From Epiperipatus broadwayi (lineage: Eukaryota; Onychophora; Udeonychophora; Euonychophora; Peripatidae), in contig JAQFVV010000043.1 in the NCBI GenBank assembly GCA_028023455.1, positions 3,597,483 through 3,661,482 of the forward strand: a stretch of 64,000 nt of DNA. The letters are read 5' to 3'. The position numbers and the translations under genes are program-made. The notes below the pieces were generated by a model. That model saw nothing but the letters and a program-made list of their open reading frames with translations, ran no database searches and was not told the origin of the DNA. This document shows positions 46,027 through 56,189 of this stretch, in pieces (positions within the stretch are counted from its first letter, which is position 1; the number at the start of each line of letters is the position of its first letter).

Positions 46027-46915
46027 TATATACCACATATATAGGGGAATTGAACTCAGACTTTCAAGCCACTTCAACCATACGCATTATCTCATACTAC
46101 TGATACACATGACCACACACATGCTAAAAAGATAAATAATCACCAATATACATATTTCGTGCTGAACCAGCACTTATCAATTGGACCAGATTTTCATCTC
46201 CCATACATATATACAATCAGTGCTGTTTATATTAAGATCGCAAATCCTTATACTTCAATGGGCAGGCTTCAATCTACTTCAACCTCCAACTCTTCAGCCA
46301 TCCATACCATTGAAAATCTGATGATAAAAATCCCAAATCCCATGCTGATGCCAATATTGTTATCATGCCCATGGTGATCTCAAGTCATTCTGACTCCTCA
46401 TGTATAGGACAGTAAATAGAAGAGGAATGGGCAGCATGCAGGTTTAATATGTAAGATTTGAAATATCAGGTACTCTTATACCTGGAGCCAAATTGTAAAT
46501 ATAGGGGATTTGAACTCAGACTTTCAAGCCACTTTAACCATCCACCCTATCTCACACTACTGATACACACATCCACACATGTGCAGAAAAGATAAATAAT
46601 CACCAATATACGTATTTCGTGCTGAATCATCAGTTGATTCAGATTATCATCTCCCATACATATATACAATTAGTGCTCAGTTTATATTAAGTTTATATTG
46701 AGCACTGATTGTATATATGTATGAAAGATGATAGTGCTGGTTCAACACGAAATATGTTTATTGGTGATTATTTATCTTTTCTATATGTGTGTGCTCATGT
46801 GTATCAGTGGTATGAGATAGTGTGGATGGTTGAAGTGGCTTGAAAGTCTGAGTTCAAATCCCCTATATTTATAATTGGACTTCAGGTATAAGAGTGGCTG
46901 GTATTTCAAATCTTA
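46027..46915. repeat. Family A cluster: minus tandem dimer plus inverted unit
   Basis: Two minus-strand units (hammerhead positions near 46181 and 46634, about 453 bp apart) are followed by a plus-strand unit. The outer part 46453-46913 is a foldback whose ends are GATTTGAAATATCAGG and its complement. All three ribozymes are broken: the first reads UUGAUAA for box 1 (stem II perfect); the second lost the 5' half of stem II; the third lost box 1 entirely. The body between the first two shows the full monomer, including CCCATGGTGATCTCAAGTCA and the unit-end hairpin CAGGTACTCTTATACCTG. Confidence 0.82.
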
Positions 46916-46919
46916 TATA

Positions 46920-47940
46920 CTACATATATGTTTATGAACTATAACATAGAAGTCTCAAAATTAGCAGGGTAGCTTTTTATAATCATGTCTATGATAGAGT
47001 AGTAGGCTGGCTTGTCATGTCTGAGATAGGTGTAAATAAACATTGGTGGTTTTCAACTCCATTTAGATCCTTTAATTAGATGGATTGCAACCAAGCAGTC
47101 TGCTTCTCATAAATAGAGCTATGAATGTAAAGAAGCCATCCCTACTTTTATGAAAGTTCAAACTCAACCAACATTGAGACTGACAGCAATTTTATTTTCT
47201 CAGAAGCTGGATTGTGCTGTCTTTTATCCAACAATTTAATAATAATCAGTTTATCTAAACCAATTATTTATACTCTACGTAAAAAATCTAAAAAATAGGA
47301 TAATTAAGTATGCTATTTTTAAACTTAATTAATAATTTAATTACATTGTTGTTTTTCAATATACATTAATTAAAATTAATTTATTTTTTCTTAATTTCTT
47401 AATTAAAACAGATTATAAGATTAATATAAAAATATCTGAAAATAATTTAGATTTTTATTAAAATCAGAGAAGTCCAAATTATTTACCAAATGAAATGTTT
47501 TTTTATATTTGATTTTAAATAATATGCAATATTTACAAAATTATCAATTATCATTCGTTCAAAATTTTTGCCAATTTTATCTGTGTTCATTCCTTTGAAG
47601 CTTTAAATATGCATGCATGTACACATAATGTTGTGAGATATAAGACAAATTTTGTTTATATTTCTTGAGAAAAAACAAAAAGAGAAATGAAATACACTGC
47701 TAACAATATTTTATATGATATACATGCATGATTAAAATACAGTTCATTTATCTATTCATGCACTCAACTCTTTCCAGCATTGTGACTGGCATTTAACAAT
47801 TGAAAGAAACAATAGTGAATCACATTATTGAGATAGATAATAAATTCAACCATTGGACTATGAGTTCACATTCTAGCAAGAATACTATCAAAATCACGCT
47901 GTTCTTTATTTTGCTGTAATATCTTATAAATACAATTTAT
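46920..47940. other. No feature recognised
   Basis: 46970-47220 has more balanced composition but no homology recognised; the rest is AT-rich. Confidence 0.4.
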
Positions 47941-47947
47941 CCAAATC

Positions 47948-48166
47948 ACTTCAACCTTTTTTAGAAAAACTCTTTATTTGTACATATATACATGCACCTA
48001 TGTTCTGAGTGTCCTGCAGTCTTTTTTCTTCTTCTAAGCCAGTTCACTTTAATATCTTTAAGAGATTAAAGTGAACTGGCTCTGAAGAAGACTGCAGGAC
48101 AGTTGAAACATAGGTGTATGTATATATGTACAAGTAAAGAGTTTTGCTAAAAAGGGTTCAAAGTCG
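47948..48166. repeat. Long hairpin, arms about 100 bp
   Basis: Left CCAGTTCACTTTAAT and GTCCTGCAGTC..., right ATTAAAGTGAACTGG and GACTGCAGGAC, extending outward through CACCTATGTT / AACATAGGTG and GTACATATATAC / GTATATATGTAC to AAAACTCTTTA / TAAAGAGTTTT. Centre near 48056. On the plus strand the right arm has CTGAAGA, an ACTG/CAGT stem and GAAAC, hammerhead-like but without a stem I. Confidence 0.85.
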
Positions 48167-48169
48167 TTT

Positions 48170-48840
48170 AGATAAGTTATATTTCTAGCAGGAATACTAG
48201 AAAGGTTAAGTCATCTTAAACACTATAAGCTATGTAAAACCCTAAACATAATAAAATCTTTACAAAGTGTTAATTCTTTTGACTCTTGGAGGCTGATAAA
48301 TATAAAACTTGAAAGTGGATCATTGCATGTCTGAGAAAGAAAACTCCATGGAGTTGCATAACCACATTGCATCCTCAAGCTAGTGACAAAATCCTCATCC
48401 ATCACCAGTACTGAAAGTATACCTAAACAAACTTCAATAGCCAAATGCTTCATCCACTTTCCATAACTCAGCTTTTTTGTGTTCTACATTAAATATAAAT
48501 CCTATCTACCTATACATTAATATCACTAACCAGGCCATCATGTATATTTTTATCATATATATTATAAGAATTAAAATTTTCCAATTAATTTTGCATAAAA
48601 TATAAATTCTTATTTCTTAGATGTAAAGATATGCATGATCTTCAAGTTAAGTGGGCATTTTGTAATAATGAACTCTAGAACTTTCTCATCATCAGGCCCA
48701 TGGTTAGATTGATATTTGTAACAGTATATATGTGGGGCATACAAAATGATTCCCATCACCCCATGATCACACCTCCATATACTCAACTTACATACTATTG
48801 TAATAGGAACATAGAATGTGTAAACTGTATTTGATACAAA
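48170..48840. other. No feature recognised
   Basis: Minus-strand chance frames at 48223-48453 and 48610-48903 show no family signature; the second overlaps the start of the LINE on the other strand. Confidence 0.45.
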
Positions 48841-48841
48841 C

Positions 48842-49544
48842 TTGTCAAGATTAAAAAACACTATACTGGTGACTAAGGAGCTTTTAAGATTTAAGATCAA
48901 CATAGCTGTTTTTAGTGAAACTTATTTTTCAATGGAAATAAGTTTAATAAAACAGATGGATGGTTACAAGTTTGTGAAAGGCAGAACAGTTAGTAAAAAA
49001 CAAATTGCATACTATTGGGATTTGTTGTACACACTAATTTAATATCTATTCTTGGAATTCCTCATTGCCTCAATAAAAGGGTAATGGAGTTAAAATTTGC
49101 CTTGCACAATGAGACTAGCACTCATTTCATTAGTGTTTATGTTCCAATCTTAGATTCAGAATAATTAAAAAAAACTTTTATTTCTTTCTGGATAGCATTA
49201 TTACTTCATTACCATTAAAACATCATATTTTTATTTTGGGAGACTAAATGCACACACTGGTACAAATATTAGACTTTGGCTAAACATTGATTGAAAATAA
49301 CGGACTTGTGCTGCAAAAATTACATGGTCTGTTGTTATCAAATTTTTGCCTTGATTATCATAAGCACTTTATTTAGACAGAAAAACAAATGTAAAAAAAT
49401 ATGGATGCATCTACATTCAAAACAATAACATGTAATAGGCTACATTATAGTTAGAATTCAGAACGCAAGAAAAATTCATATTACATGAATACTTACAAGG
49501 ACAGATTCTAATATTAAAATGATAGGTGCATTAATATTCACAGG
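48842..49544 (+). pseudogene. Non-LTR retrotransposon, APE-type endonuclease region
   Basis: Start of a decayed LINE that runs to 53250. 'RLKNTILVTKELLRFKINI' and 'AVFSETYFS' (48842-48935) match the 'LA.EL.RY.IDIAALSETR' block of APE-like LINE endonucleases. 'ISVYVPILDSE' (about 49130), 'IFLFW.ET' (49225) and 'ENNGLVLQKLHG' (49292) correspond to the 'YAPT..', 'L.GDFNAR' and 'NGLLLL..C' blocks. A block equivalent to 'TWMHPRSKHW..IDYV' follows near 49395-49450. Many stops and frameshifts. The DFNAR catalytic block is destroyed. Confidence 0.75.
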
Positions 49545-49554
49545 AAATTGATAT

Positions 49555-49674
49555 ATTTTTTCCCATATGTCTTAGCATCGGCCGGAAGGCAAATCCGCAA
49601 CAATCGTCTGCAACAAACTGCTTGCTTGCAAGGCAGCTGCACTAACCTCTTGGATAACAATGCTTGACTAAGAA
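49555..49674 (-). repeat. tRNA-Gly-type SINE nested in the LINE
   Basis: Long-arm subfamily, minus strand. Target-site duplication AAATTGATAT at 49545-49554 and 49675-49684. Younger than the LINE it interrupts. Confidence 0.9.
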
Positions 49675-49684
49675 AAATTGATAT

Positions 49685-49999
49685 TTGTTCTTCAGAAATA
49701 ATTATTGTACATAATAAATTTCAATAGCTATTAAATATTAAAATTGTTAATTTGAATTTTTACAATAGTCAAATTATTGAATAGAACTTTCTTAAAAAGA
49801 GTTTTATTAGATGCAAGTAAATCCGTTCTTAGATTGACTAAAAAGAAGAATTATGATTGGTTTTCTAACAATGACTTTTATTATTAGTGATATGATTTGA
49901 TTAAAAGGAAGCATGTGACATTTTTGCTTGGCAGAATAGTAAATTAAATATGGAAGTTTATAATAAATAAAGACAGATATTCAGTAACTGATAAGATGT
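49685..49999 (+). pseudogene. Same LINE, endonuclease-RT linker
   Basis: 'LDASKSVLRLTKKKNYDWFS' (49810-49870) matches the 'LG...KKHQDWFDEN' linker block found between endonuclease and RT in this LINE type. Stops follow in frame. Confidence 0.65.
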
Positions 50000-50008
50000 C
50001 TTAAAATG

Positions 50009-50576
50009 CAAAAGTTTCCACTCAGTAGTGCCACTTAGTGCAAAACAGAGTAATCAGTGGATGCAGGAAGATTTGTGCATAAAATCCTTATCTACTGTCT
50101 ACTCATCCAAGATCCCAGACTAGTTTCTAGCTTATAGCTTTCACCAGCAAGGAGCCTTGGATCTAAGAGCACTGCACATAGATTTTAGGATCTAATGCAA
50201 CCCTCTAGTATCCACCCTTTACTTTTTTAGCTAACTATAAAGCTTTGAATCCAAAATGAAAACACAATAATGTTTTCAACCTTTACAATTAGCTAAAAAA
50301 GTAAAACATGGATGCAGGAAGGTTGTATTAGATCCTAAGATCTAGGTGCAGTGCTCTCAGATCCAAGGCTCATCACTGATGAAATATACAAGCTAGAAAA
50401 GTCTGGAGATAATGGATGAGTAGGCACTAGATAGGTATTTTATGCACAAACCTTCCTGCATTCAATGATTACTCTGGTTTGTAATTAGTGGAGTTTCTAT
50501 ATGGAGAGTTTCCTCTGTGAAAACAGCTTGTGTAAGCATAAAGAATGCTGATCATGTGATGTTTATGGTTTAATAC
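50009..50576. mobile_element. Family C foldback nested in the LINE
   Basis: Flanked by CTTAAAATG (50000-50008 and 50577-50585). Left hammerhead (minus, about 50112-50155) has CUGGUGA (A6 mutated) but a perfect AGCU/AGCU stem II and GUC. Right hammerhead (plus, 50376-50412) has CUGAUGA and GAAA but lost part of stem III and stem II. The right terminus ends GCTGATCATGTGATGTTTA. Confidence 0.8.
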
Positions 50577-50589
50577 CTTAAAATGATTG

Positions 50590-51320
50590 GTGAATTAAAA
50601 CTGCAAGGTTATATAGACATTCTCTGTTATTGATCACTCTAGATCTTTTTTTGCATTGAAAACAACAATGTTGCAATCCTATTAAATCCAGCATGATAAT
50701 TTGAACATGTGGAATGAATATTTTAATCGTCTTTTGAATAATGATACAAAAACTTAAATAATGACTTTTAATGATATATTCATTTATCTACTTATTTAAA
50801 TTGTAACAAATATATACAACATAGTCAAATCAAAATAGTCCTTTGTAATAATGAAAATGAAAAGATTGATGGTCCTAATGAATGTGATAGTGGTCACATA
50901 TAAATTCAAAAATACTGGATTTTTTTAGGAATATATGGTGCCACCTGATATTAAGGATGATTTTGCATTATTACAATTTTTAAAGTAAATAAAATATCAT
51001 GTAATATCATTATTGTTCACCAACAAAGGTAGTCTCAAAGATTGTGTTGAATAGTTTTCTTCTAACCATAGATGGATAATTACCAGAGACTCAAAATGAT
51101 TTTAGAGAATCAAAAAACACTATAGACATGATTTACATTATCAGACAAATACATGAAGGTGTTGGGAACAAAAGAATGATTTATATATTGCTTTTATTGA
51201 TTTGATCAAGGCATTTGATTGAGTTAATCAAACAGGATTGTGGCATTATTTGAAATTTGTTGGTTATTTACAAAAATTTGTCTCATATAGCTTCTACATT
51301 ATGAAATGAGAAAGTATTGA
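50590..51320 (+). pseudogene. Same LINE, N-terminal half of reverse transcriptase
   Basis: 'MWNEYFNRLLNNDT' (about 50710) matches 'RWAEHFN.LLN'. 'KVVSKIVLNSFLLTI' then 'LPETQNDFRE' (51025-51105) match the 'GK.LA.ILLNRL ... LPESQCGFR' blocks. 'IDMIYIIRQIHEG' and 'DLYIAFIDLIKAFD' (51120-51219) are RT blocks that include the first catalytic Asp. Read in mixed frames with stops. Confidence 0.8.
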
Positions 51321-51476
51321 TACTTCATAAAAAAAGGAGTCATATATCACATGACCCCCACTTCTTTTTTTAAACTTGTAAAATATAAACAAAGTGCTTT
51401 TCTAATTGCTCAACAAGCTTTGTGATAAATGCTTAGCAAGAGAAAGCATTTAAAATATCTCTATCAGAAACCATAC

Positions 51477-51524
51477 CCAAAACCCATACCAATGGTTTCA
51501 TGATTTGGCACTCCTCAGTGAGGT
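51477..51524 (-). ncRNA. Hammerhead ribozyme, family B, intact core
   Basis: Minus strand. CUGAGGA is 51518 to 51512. Stem II GUG/CAU (with G-U) closes a larger loop, since the fourth pair is C-U. GAAA is 51499 to 51496. Stem III ACC/GGU with loop AUU is well formed. Triplet GUA, predicted cleavage after 51487. Stem I UGGG (51486-51483) with CUCA (51522-51519), four pairs including G-U. All core nucleotides are present. Confidence 0.68.
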
Positions 51525-51633
51525 GCCAGGACAGTTTCAGACACTAGATCTAAAAGTACCAACCCAAATCTTCATCAGAAACCACACCCAAACTCCAGAC
51601 CAATAGTTTCATGCTTTGTCAAACTACCCTAGT

Positions 51634-51690
51634 GCCTCACTGAAGAGCACCAAAGCACAAAACCGTTGGTCTGGGGTTTGGGTGTGGTTT
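51634..51690 (+). ncRNA. Hammerhead ribozyme, family B, G12 lost
   Basis: CUGAAGA starts at 51640, stem III is ACC/GGU with loop GUU, triplet GUC at 51669-51671, and stem I UGGGGU pairs with GCCUCA (six pairs). But GAAA reads AAAA and stem II GCAC/GCAC does not pair, so it should be inactive. Confidence 0.65.
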
Positions 51691-51789
51691 CTGATAGAAA
51701 TATTTTAAATGCTTTCTCTTGCTAAGTATTTATCACAAAGCTTGTTGGGAAATTAGCAAAGCTCTTTGTTTATATTAATACTTTAGTTG

Positions 51790-52569
51790 GAAAATCTGAA
51801 ACATTTGAGATGAACGCCAATGACACATTATAGGTTATGTCAATGTTCTAATACTATCTTCAGTTGTTACAGCAATTGTTTGCAGGTGACTTATTCAAAC
51901 AGGAATGAAGATCAATTAAAACCATAATAACAACTCATTCTTCTTGGATTTATAGTATACTGATGACTGTGGCATTTTTTCCAGATGAAAAGATAATTTA
52001 CGAAAGGTTTTTAACTTTTGAATGCAACATTTAAAGACTTTGGTTTAATATATTAATGTTCCAAACAGTGATGAAAGATAAATCCTCACCATTTTTTAAT
52101 TTGGTTATATAAATATTAAACTTTAGTCGGGTGTGAATGGCTATATAGATTTGTAAAGTTATATTAGGGGAGGGTAATCTTAGGTTATTCATTACGTAGT
52201 TGAATTAGGTCAATGGATTCGATATATTGGTGTAAGTTCAGAATGAAAACCAACTTAAATACTATGGTAATTTTATAAGCAGAAGGCTAGACTTAAGCAT
52301 ACGGGTAGCAGACTCTAATATGTTGCTGCTGTTTTGGATAAATGAAAGGATATAGAGTATTTTATCACAGAGGAGTTAGCTGTATATAGAGCTGTTATTT
52401 TATCTAATTTATTGAATGTGAGAGAGATTTTGGAATGCATTTCAAAAGTTTCATTTAAGATACTCCATAAAAATTTTAAAAATATAATGGTAACACATTC
52501 ACAACCTTCTAAAAACAATTTTTTAAATAAATATTACATAATATCCCAATCAGGAAAAAGTGTTATTCA
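51790..52569 (+). pseudogene. Same LINE, C-terminal half of reverse transcriptase
   Basis: The catalytic box 'YTDD' is at 51956-51967 followed by 'CGIFS', matching the YADD block of LINE RTs. Upstream, 'DLFK' fits the 'DG.LFNL' block. Downstream, 'ISRRLDLS' (52275) fits 'YLGS.IS..GDL', and 'ELAVYRAVILSNLL' (52372-52415) matches 'KL.VYRAVVL.TLL'. The gene is interrupted by a SINE at 52583. Confidence 0.8.
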
Positions 52570-52582
52570 AAATGTTGGTTTA

Positions 52583-52688
52583 GTCAGGCATTGGTGTTCG
52601 AGAAGTCAGTGACATCTGCTTTGCAAGCAGTTGCCCCGGTTAGTAGTGTTTGCTTCCCGGATGATGCTATGACACATGAGAGAGAAAA
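52583..52688 (+). repeat. tRNA-Gly-type SINE nested in the LINE
   Basis: GCATTGGTGTTCGAGAAG head, TTTGCTTCCCGGATGATGC, tail TATGACACATGAG and A-run. Target-site duplication AAATGTTGGTTTA at 52570-52582 and 52689-52701. Confidence 0.9.
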
Positions 52689-52701
52689 AAATGTTGGTTT
52701 A

Positions 52702-53250
52702 TTATCTAATATTCACTTATTTTATTTTCATTTTCTTTATTTAAACATTTGTTTGTGCTGGCGTTATAAAATAAGTGCATAATTTTCTCCATGTACAAAA
52801 TGTTGTTTTCTTTTACTATCTATCACCCGATTAATATGCATGTGAAACACTGTTGAACTAATGTGAAATCTCACTGTTGGATTAAGATGTAAGTACCAGA
52901 TTATAAAACCAATTAATATCTCTTTCACTATTCTGGGTAAGATACTATGAGTCCTCTACTATAAAATCCTACTTTTATCGGATAGGACATGTAAAATGAA
53001 TGAACAATTTAAGATTTGCTAAAATATTGCTTTACAGTGAATTTGAGCATGGTTTTAGTAGAAGAGTAGATCCCATATATGTTGTAACAGTTATCTTAAA
53101 AACATTATAAGGAAGTGGGATATTGATTATTTCCATTGGCAGATATCACAGAGAATAGAACACAATGGAGAGCTACAATTAAACAAGGTATTGAAGTATA
53201 TCAAAAAGAAAATAAATTCTTTTAAAGAAATGAAAAGACAGCACTGGTAA
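52702..53250 (+). pseudogene. Same LINE, C-terminal region
   Basis: Near 52975 'FYRIGHVK' fits the 'RWAGHV.RM' block. Near 53160-53220 'RTQWRATIKQGIEVYQKENK' fits the '(D)R.KWR..I.KG...FE..R' C-terminal block of the same LINE type. A stop follows. The 3' end lies near 53250-53280. Confidence 0.7.
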
Positions 53251-53285
53251 ATATCAAATAAAGTCAAAAATATACCAGTTTATAG

Positions 53286-53581
53286 TTATTAAATCGGAAG
53301 TATAATGCGCTATTTCTTAAATCTTATAAATCTCCACGCGCACTCGACACCCAGTAAGAGTTTAAAAAACTTAAGTGAATCATTTAAGTTAAGAGTGTAT
53401 TTCTATATACACACCAACTCGCACTGACCATGCATAAATCAGGGTTTGAGACTATTGTGTGCCTGGTGTTATAATCAAATGCTGAATTGTATAAATTTAA
53501 CTCTTACTGGCGAGCGATGCGTGGAGACTTATAATATTTAAAAAATAGCGCATTATCGGAGTTTGACTTCCGATTTAATAA
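53286..53581. mobile_element. MITE with 80-bp terminal inverted repeats
   Basis: Left TTATTAAATCGGAAG... and right CTTCCGATTTAATAA are complementary, and the match continues through TAATGCGCTATTT, TTATAA.TCTCCACGC and CAGTAAGAGTT. The left arm lacks about 9 bp (CAAACTCCG) present in the right. The interior (about 53370-53500) is unique in the window. Non-autonomous DNA element of unknown superfamily; the target duplication is not clear. Confidence 0.8.
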
Positions 53582-53712
53582 TTTCAAAATTATCAGCGCT
53601 TTATAATAAGAGATTTATGGTTTATAGATTACTTTGTATAGACATTGCAAAACTCATTCCATAACAGCGTTTTATCATTAAATATAGTAATAATACATAA
53701 AATAAGCTCCCA

Positions 53713-53772
53713 AGCGATGGTGGCCTAGTGGTTAGCATAGCTGCCCGGGTTCGCTTCCGGTAGAATCTGCCC
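53713..53772 (+). repeat. tRNA-Gly-like fragment, anticodon arm deleted
   Basis: GCGATGGTGGCCTAGTGG, TTAGCATAGCTG then directly CCCGGGTTCGCTTCCGG. Same T-loop C58 as the retroposed tRNA at 42058, so probably the same source. No A-tail or duplication visible. Confidence 0.6.
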
Positions 53773-53779
53773 ATATTTA

Positions 53780-54785
53780 TATTTTTAAAATAATTTCTTT
53801 ATCATTATACTCAATTCTAAAGATACAGTCATATAATGAAATTAAAAATTGATTGAAATAAATAAAGCAATTTTGCGATATTGGATAAACTAAGGAATAT
53901 ATAAATTATTAAGCTAAATATTTTATTCAATCGTTTTTTAAAAATAATGCAGCTCATATTTATTCCGCCCCCACCCCCCTATATGCTCGTATATAGAGAC
54001 AGTCACGCTACTGACATTTTTAAATATTTTTTTTCAAAGTAATGTATTTTTTCATTGAAACTGAATGGCTGTTTGACAACCTTTATATTCTGACAACATG
54101 TTGGTATTAACAAAATATAACTCCCCACATATATTACTCATGACTTGTGTCTGCATGTATAATAAACTGGGCACGTTTCTACTTAAATTCTTATTGGATA
54201 CAAATAACAAGAATAATAGTTTTCCTTAAAGGCACACAGATATGCGTGTGTCAGCTTTTAAAAGTCATCCTAGAGATTCAAAAAGAAGCCATGCTTTAGG
54301 CTCTAAACTTTACTCTCACAAATAAAATAGTAATAAAAGCTATTAAGTCTAAGATCTAAAGTAAGATGCACTTATTTATAGATGACATATAAAATAAAAG
54401 ACAAAAATTTTTTTTTTAAGGATCCATATTATATATACGCACATACAATAATCTACATATATGTAGTTAAATGACATATGTCAACGGCTGAGCCAAATCA
54501 GTTTTAATTATTTCGCCAAACCTAACCCAGCAGATATCATTCTAACCTTATAGAAGAACTGTCAATATATTTAACCGAAATGTATATGTATAATACTATA
54601 AAAAAATAATAAAAAATCTTATTTCTATAGTTAATCCAATCTTTCCATATTTATTTAAATAAATTGATTTTATTACAACTAATTAATAAAACACTTTTAA
54701 AGCTTAGATTTAAAGTAGGAAGTTTTATTATTGTCATCTTAAAAAAAAAACGGAATTAAAAAAAGTAAATTGTTAATAATATAAG
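53780..54785. other. AT-rich, no feature recognised
   Basis: Nothing recognised. Confidence 0.45.
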
Positions 54786-54789
54786 GGAT

Positions 54790-55425
54790 TTGAACCCAAA
54801 CTTTCAAGCTGCCTTCAGCTATCTAACATGACTACACATATGTGGATAAGATAAATGATCTCCAATAAACGTATTTCATGCTGAACCAGCGCTCATCAGT
54901 TGGTCCAGATCATCATCTCCCACCCACATATATAATCAGGGTTCGGTTTATATTAAAATAGCAAATCTTTAAACTTTAATGGTCAGAATTCAGTCTATTC
55001 CAACTCTTTAGCCATCCATGCCATTGAAAATCTGTTGATGGAACAATCAAATCCCTTGTTTATGCCAATATTATTGTCATACCCATGTTGACGTTAAGTC
55101 ATTCTGACCCCTCATGTACAGGATCTTGTCCATTCAAATATATAGAAGAGAGATGGGCAGGGTTCAGGTTTAATCTGTATTTAAATACAGGTGCTTTAAG
55201 TAAGATGTAATTATAGGGGATTTGAACTCAGATTTTCAAGCTCCATTCAGCTATGCAATCTATCTCATACAATCAATACACATGACCACACACATGTGAA
55301 TTAGATAAATGATCTGCGATATACATATTTTATGCTTAACTAACACTCATCAATTAGTCCAGACCATCATCTCCCACTCATATATATATAATGAGTTCTC
55401 GGTTTACATTAAGATAGCAAATCTT
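54790..55425 (-). repeat. Family A direct tandem dimer
   Basis: Two minus-strand units with hammerhead box 1 positions at 54893 and 55347, 454 bp apart. Between them lie the body (CCCATGTTGACGTTAAGTCA, CTCATGTACAGGATCTTG) and the B-box region (GGGGATTTGAACTCAGA near 55216). The right-hand ribozyme (55320-55375) has UUGAUGA and AAAA and is dead; the left-hand one keeps its core. HHR-body-HHR on one strand is the retrozyme arrangement. Confidence 0.85.
54855..54925 (-). ncRNA. Hammerhead ribozyme, family A, intact core
   Basis: Minus strand: CUGAUGA 54899 to 54893; stem II GCGCUG (54892-54887) with CAGCAU (54883-54878), one C-A mismatch, loop GUU; GAAA 54877 to 54874. Stem III A-U then U-U mismatch then A-U. 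Cleavage triplet UUA before UUGG. Stem I is UUGG/CCAA plus the distal helix AUGAUC/GAUCAU. That helix differs from the AUAAUC/GAUUAU of other copies by a compensatory A-U to G-C change. Confidence 0.65.
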
Positions 55426-55429
55426 CAAA

Positions 55430-56185
55430 AGAGATACTAAAATTTAATTATGCCAAGAAATTCCATGAATTCAAATTAGCTCATATGTTTCAAAATTAAA
55501 AAAACAATGTTTAAAATATACACATTTAGTTTACTGTAACAGAAATACAGAATGATATGGTTTAAACTAACTTAATTGCGTAGTAAAATAATTTTTGTTG
55601 AAAGTTTTTTTGATTCATCATTTTAAACTTGAATTTCACAATTATCGATTCAAAATTTTATTGTTTTTATTGAAAATTAGTCCTGAGTAAATGCTGCTAT
55701 TTCAATTGAAAATTTTTGTATTTTTAAAATTATATACAAATCTTGAGGCCCCTCTCCCATCAAATAATTATTAAATATAACAGATTTTTTGGTTTGATTA
55801 TCAATAATTTAACTAATCACTATTAATAATTTATATTGTATATATATTTTGAAATCTATCTTTTCACTTTTATATATAAATGCAGAAAAATCAATTCTCT
55901 TTTCATAAAGGATTTATACCTTAATCTATTATAATTTTAAGTGAAAATTCAATTTAATGTTTAAGCATCTTATATATAAAATCCCTGAATGTTTGTCCAT
56001 AATGCAATCATGATATTCAAGTTAAACAATTCGTTGTTAGAGGGTGTATTTTTCAAGGAAAAATAATTATTTGTTCCACCCTTAATAAATTGTAAGTTTT
56101 TTTATGAAGCATTTTATGCAAAGAAAATAATTCTTTTCTTATATTTAAGAGGCTTGATTTGATTATGAACATTTTATTCAGAGCA
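55430..56185. other. AT-rich, no feature recognised
   Basis: Nothing recognised. Confidence 0.45.
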
Positions 56186-56189
56186 AGTA

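Larger units (their letters stand above)
51380..51773. mobile_element. Family B foldback nested in the RT domain
   Basis: The arms start AATATAAACAAAGTGCTTTT and end AAAGCTCTTTGTTTATATT. Inner arms share CTTTGTGATAAATGCTTAGC and its complement. It carries one intact-core minus hammerhead (51477-51524), a partial minus one (51582-51625, box 1 deleted) and a plus one (51634-51685, GAAA to AAAA, GUC retained). It separates the two halves of the RT. Confidence 0.8.

Noticed and set aside
48080-48135. An active hammerhead in the 47948-48166 hairpin
   Set aside because: Box 1 and GAAA are present, but no strand can pair to form stem I at the proposed cleavage site.
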